In this document: positions 62,444-64,000 of the stretch, one piece after another
How the letters are laid out: each line of letters opens with the position of its first letter
Numbering within the stretch: the stretch's first letter is position 1
Assembly: GCA_025934775.1 (NCBI GenBank)
Contig: JAICWO010000003.1
Coordinates: 1-64,000, forward strand
Direction of reading: 5' to 3'
DNA: 64,000 nt
Origin: Gemmatimonadaceae bacterium
GTDB taxonomy: Bacteria; Gemmatimonadota; Gemmatimonadetes; Gemmatimonadales; Gemmatimonadaceae
The notes under the pieces: generated by a model
What the model saw: only the letters and a program-made list of their open reading frames with translations
What the model was told of the DNA's origin: nothing
The model's database searches: none
Position numbers and translations under genes: made by a program

Positions 62444-62450
62444 CCATCAC

Positions 62451-63359
62451 ATGCCCACCAACTTCCTCGCCATCCCCGACTTCTCGCGCGACGAGCTGGA
62501 ATCGCTCTTCGAGCTTGCGGAGCGCATGCGCGACGGCACGTACGACAAGAAGCCGCTCGCGGGCAAGTCGCTCGCGATGATTTTCATGAAAGCGTCGACG
62601 CGCACCCGCGTCTCGTTCGAGGTCGGAACGTACCAGCTCGGCGGACATGCGCTCTTCCTCTCGCCGCGCGACGTGCAGCTCGGGCGCGGCGAGCCGATCG
62701 CCGATACGGCGCGCGTGCTCTCGCGGTACGTGGATGGCATCATGATTCGCACGTTCGCGCATCACGACATCGAAGAGCTCGCGAAGTACTCCGACGTGCC
62801 GGTGATCAACGGTCTCACCGACATGCTCCATCCCTGTCAGATCCTCGCCGATCTGCTCACGGTGCGCCAACATCTCGGCGACGTCACGAAGCAGAAGTAC
62901 GCGTGGATCGGCGACGGGAACAACATGGCGAATTCGTGGATCAACGCCGCGTACCGCTTTGGCTTCGATCTCACCATCGCGTGCCCGCAGGGCTACGAGC
63001 CGGCGGATCACCTGCTCGAGCGCGCGCAGAAGGTCGCGAAGGTGCGGATCGTGCGCGATCCGATGGAAGCGGTGGCCGGCGCCACGGTGGTGAACACCGA
63101 CGTCTGGGCGTCGATGGGGCAGGAGCAGGAGCAGAAGGACCGCGAGCGCGCGTTCGCCGGCTACACCGTGAGTCCGGCCCTCATGAAGCGCGCGGACAAG
63201 GACGCGATCTTCCTCCATTGCCTGCCGGCGCATCGCGGCGAGGAAGTGCTCGATGAAGTGATCGAAGGGCCGCAGAGCAAAGTGTGGGACGAAGCCGAGA
63301 ATCGCTTGCACATCCAGAAGGCGATCATGGCCGTGCTGATCGGCGGTGAGACGCTGTGA
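62451..63359 (+). CDS. argF: Ornithine carbamoyltransferase
   Basis: 302 aa. Carbamoyl phosphate site STRTR (49-53), HPCQ in NGLTDMLHPCQILADLL, and the ornithine-site HCLPAHRG (256-263) are intact. It makes citrulline from ornithine and carbamoyl phosphate in arginine synthesis. The ATG at 62451 is chosen; the frame before it runs through a heptad repeat. The argF stop overlaps the start of the peroxiredoxin gene (GTGA), so the two are coupled. Confidence 0.95.
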   Translation: MPTNFLAIPDFSRDELESLFELAERMRDGTYDKKPLAGKSLAMIFMKASTRTRVSFEVGTYQLGGHALFLSPRDVQLGRGEPIADTARVLSRYVDGIMIRTFAHHDIEELAKYSDVPVINGLTDMLHPCQILADLLTVRQHLGDVTKQKYAWIGDGNNMANSWINAAYRFGFDLTIACPQGYEPADHLLERAQKVAKVRIVRDPMEAVAGATVVNTDVWASMGQEQEQKDRERAFAGYTVSPALMKRADKDAIFLHCLPAHRGEEVLDEVIEGPQSKVWDEAENRLHIQKAIMAVLIGGETL

Positions 63360-63823
63360 TTCCCAAAGTCGGCAAAAAGGCGCCCGACTTCACCGGGCTC
63401 ACCGATGCGAACACGCCGATCACGCTCTCCGAGCTGCGCGGCCACAACGTGGTGTTGTTCTTCTATCCGAAGGACGATACCCCCGGGTGAACCATCGAGG
63501 CGGTCTCGTTTCGAGACGCCTTCCCTCGGTTCGAGGGACTCGATGTGAAAGTCATCGGCGTGAGCCCGGACACCTGGCGCAAGCACCGCAACTTCAAGAA
63601 GAAGTACGAGCTTCCGATGACGCTGATCGCGGACACCGATCACGCGATCGCGGACGCGTACGGCGTATGGGTCGAGAAGGTGTTCTGGGGTCGCAAGTAC
63701 TGGGGCAACGCGCGTACCACGTTCGTGATTGACGGGCGCGGCAAGATCGTGCACGTGTTCACGGACGTCGATCCCAACGGACACGGGGGCGAAGTCGCGA
63801 AAGTCGTCGCCGCGATGAAATAG
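63356..63823 (+). CDS. bcp: Selenocysteine-containing thioredoxin-dependent peroxiredoxin (Bcp/PrxQ), UGA read-through
   Basis: 155 residues when UGA (63488-63490) is read as selenocysteine. Frame from GTG 63356: MIPKVGKKAPDF, VVLFFYPKDDTPG, Sec45, TIEAVSFRD, VIGVSPDTWRKH, NARTTFVIDGRGKIVHVF. Sec45 takes the exact place of the peroxidatic Cys45 of E. coli Bcp (PxxxTxxC). The Arg of NARTTF, the other catalytic residue, is kept. The usual resolving Cys five residues on is Val50, and no Cys is encoded, so it is a 1-Sec enzyme. A hairpin follows the UGA directly. Read as a stop, the UGA would leave a 44-residue fragment and an open frame from 63545. Reduces peroxides with thioredoxin or another thiol. 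Confidence 0.82.
63491..63530 (+). promoter_or_regulatory. Putative bacterial SECIS element
   Basis: Directly after the UGA, GTCTC (63503-63507) pairs with GAGAC (63513-63517) around the apical GTTTC, and CGAGG (63496-63500) pairs with CCTCG (63524-63528) as an outer stem. The apical loop lies about 18-22 nt from the UGA, with a G then U at its start. That fits the place and loop expected for SelB-binding bacterial SECIS elements. Confidence 0.65.
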
Positions 63824-63855
63824 CGGCATGGAGGGTGCACGACTCGGCCGGCACT

Positions 63856-64000
63856 ATGGCTGATGCACCCGACAAAAATCGTGAGAGCGAAGTTCCGCTC
63901 GAGAAGAAGCTCGAGGATCTCTACAAGCTCATCGACGGCGTCGACGTGGCCTTGCTGACCACGCGGCGCCACGATGGGAGCCTGATCTCGCGCCCGATGC
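63856..64000 (+). CDS. Pyridoxamine 5'-phosphate oxidase-family protein, partial
   Basis: The first 48 residues only; the gene runs off the window. After a charged N-terminus (MADAPDKNRESEVPLEKKLE) the sequence LYKLIDGVDVALLTTRRHDG and SLISRPM matches the start of the general stress protein 26/PNPOx-like split-barrel family, flavin or F420-binding. It starts 32 bp after the peroxiredoxin stop. Confidence 0.65.
   Translation, partial: MADAPDKNRESEVPLEKKLEDLYKLIDGVDVALLTTRRHDGSLISRPM

Noticed and set aside
63488-63490. The TGA as a nonsense mutation making bcp a pseudogene
   Set aside because: The frame stays conserved and open to the usual C-terminus, the TGA is exactly at the catalytic Cys, a SECIS-like hairpin follows, and no Cys remains elsewhere. 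A random stop would not choose that codon. A sequencing error from TGC or TGT cannot be fully excluded.

Overview
The window is GC-rich (coding third positions mostly G or C), densely packed bacterial DNA with many ATGA/GTGA start-stop overlaps. No rRNA or tRNA gene was seen. The mixture points to Gemmatimonadota: many lipoproteins and beta-propeller proteins, S41/tricorn-like proteases, RCC1 and LVIVD repeat proteins, DUF5985 membrane proteins, a complete type IV pilus locus, and the order aroC-aroK-smg-topA-trmFO-xerC-hslV-hslU-argF. That assignment is an inference from gene content, not from a marker RNA.

Layout. 0.5-6.6 kb: tsaC/Sua5 (minus strand), then a tricorn-like S41 protease translationally coupled to pnuC and a NadR-type kinase. 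6.55-7.3 kb: an array of about 230-bp repeats whose ends are nonamer-phased inverted repeats. 7.3-16.6 kb: MATE exporter, an exported protein with a Met-rich tail paired with an LVIVD lipoprotein, a C-terminal processing protease, a regulator plus DUF5985 trio, two alpha/beta hydrolases, an Hsp15-like S4 protein and a small lipoprotein. 16.6-21.5 kb: tetR-tolC-hlyD-emrB efflux operon with a palindromic operator. 21.7-32.6 kb: D-amino-acid PLP lyase divergent from ridA, Spy-like protein, diguanylate cyclase, Slt70-like transglycosylase, a large peptidase-propeller-barrel protein, a TPR protein and arfB.

32.7-51.1 kb is the pilus region: pilS-pilR, three glycosylation-type genes (GT39, GT2, TMTC-like), pilA with a candidate sigma-54 promoter and a strong terminator, three minor prepilins, pilMNOPQ and a large lipoprotein. 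51.4-64 kb is mostly housekeeping: aroC, aroK, smg, topA, an RCC1 lipoprotein, trmFO, xerC, hslVU, argF, a bcp-type peroxiredoxin and the start of a PNPOx-family gene.

Most notable observations. (1) The bcp gene has an in-frame UGA exactly at the peroxidatic cysteine, followed at once by a SECIS-like hairpin, and encodes no cysteine, so it reads as a selenoprotein. (2) A family of heptanucleotide-phased repeats, often as inverted pairs, occurs at six places, including both spacers of hslV-hslU-argF and in frame inside aroC. (3) Two other repeat families: the nonamer-phased array at 6.55-7.3 kb and a GTAGGGT-boxed palindrome cluster before aroC.
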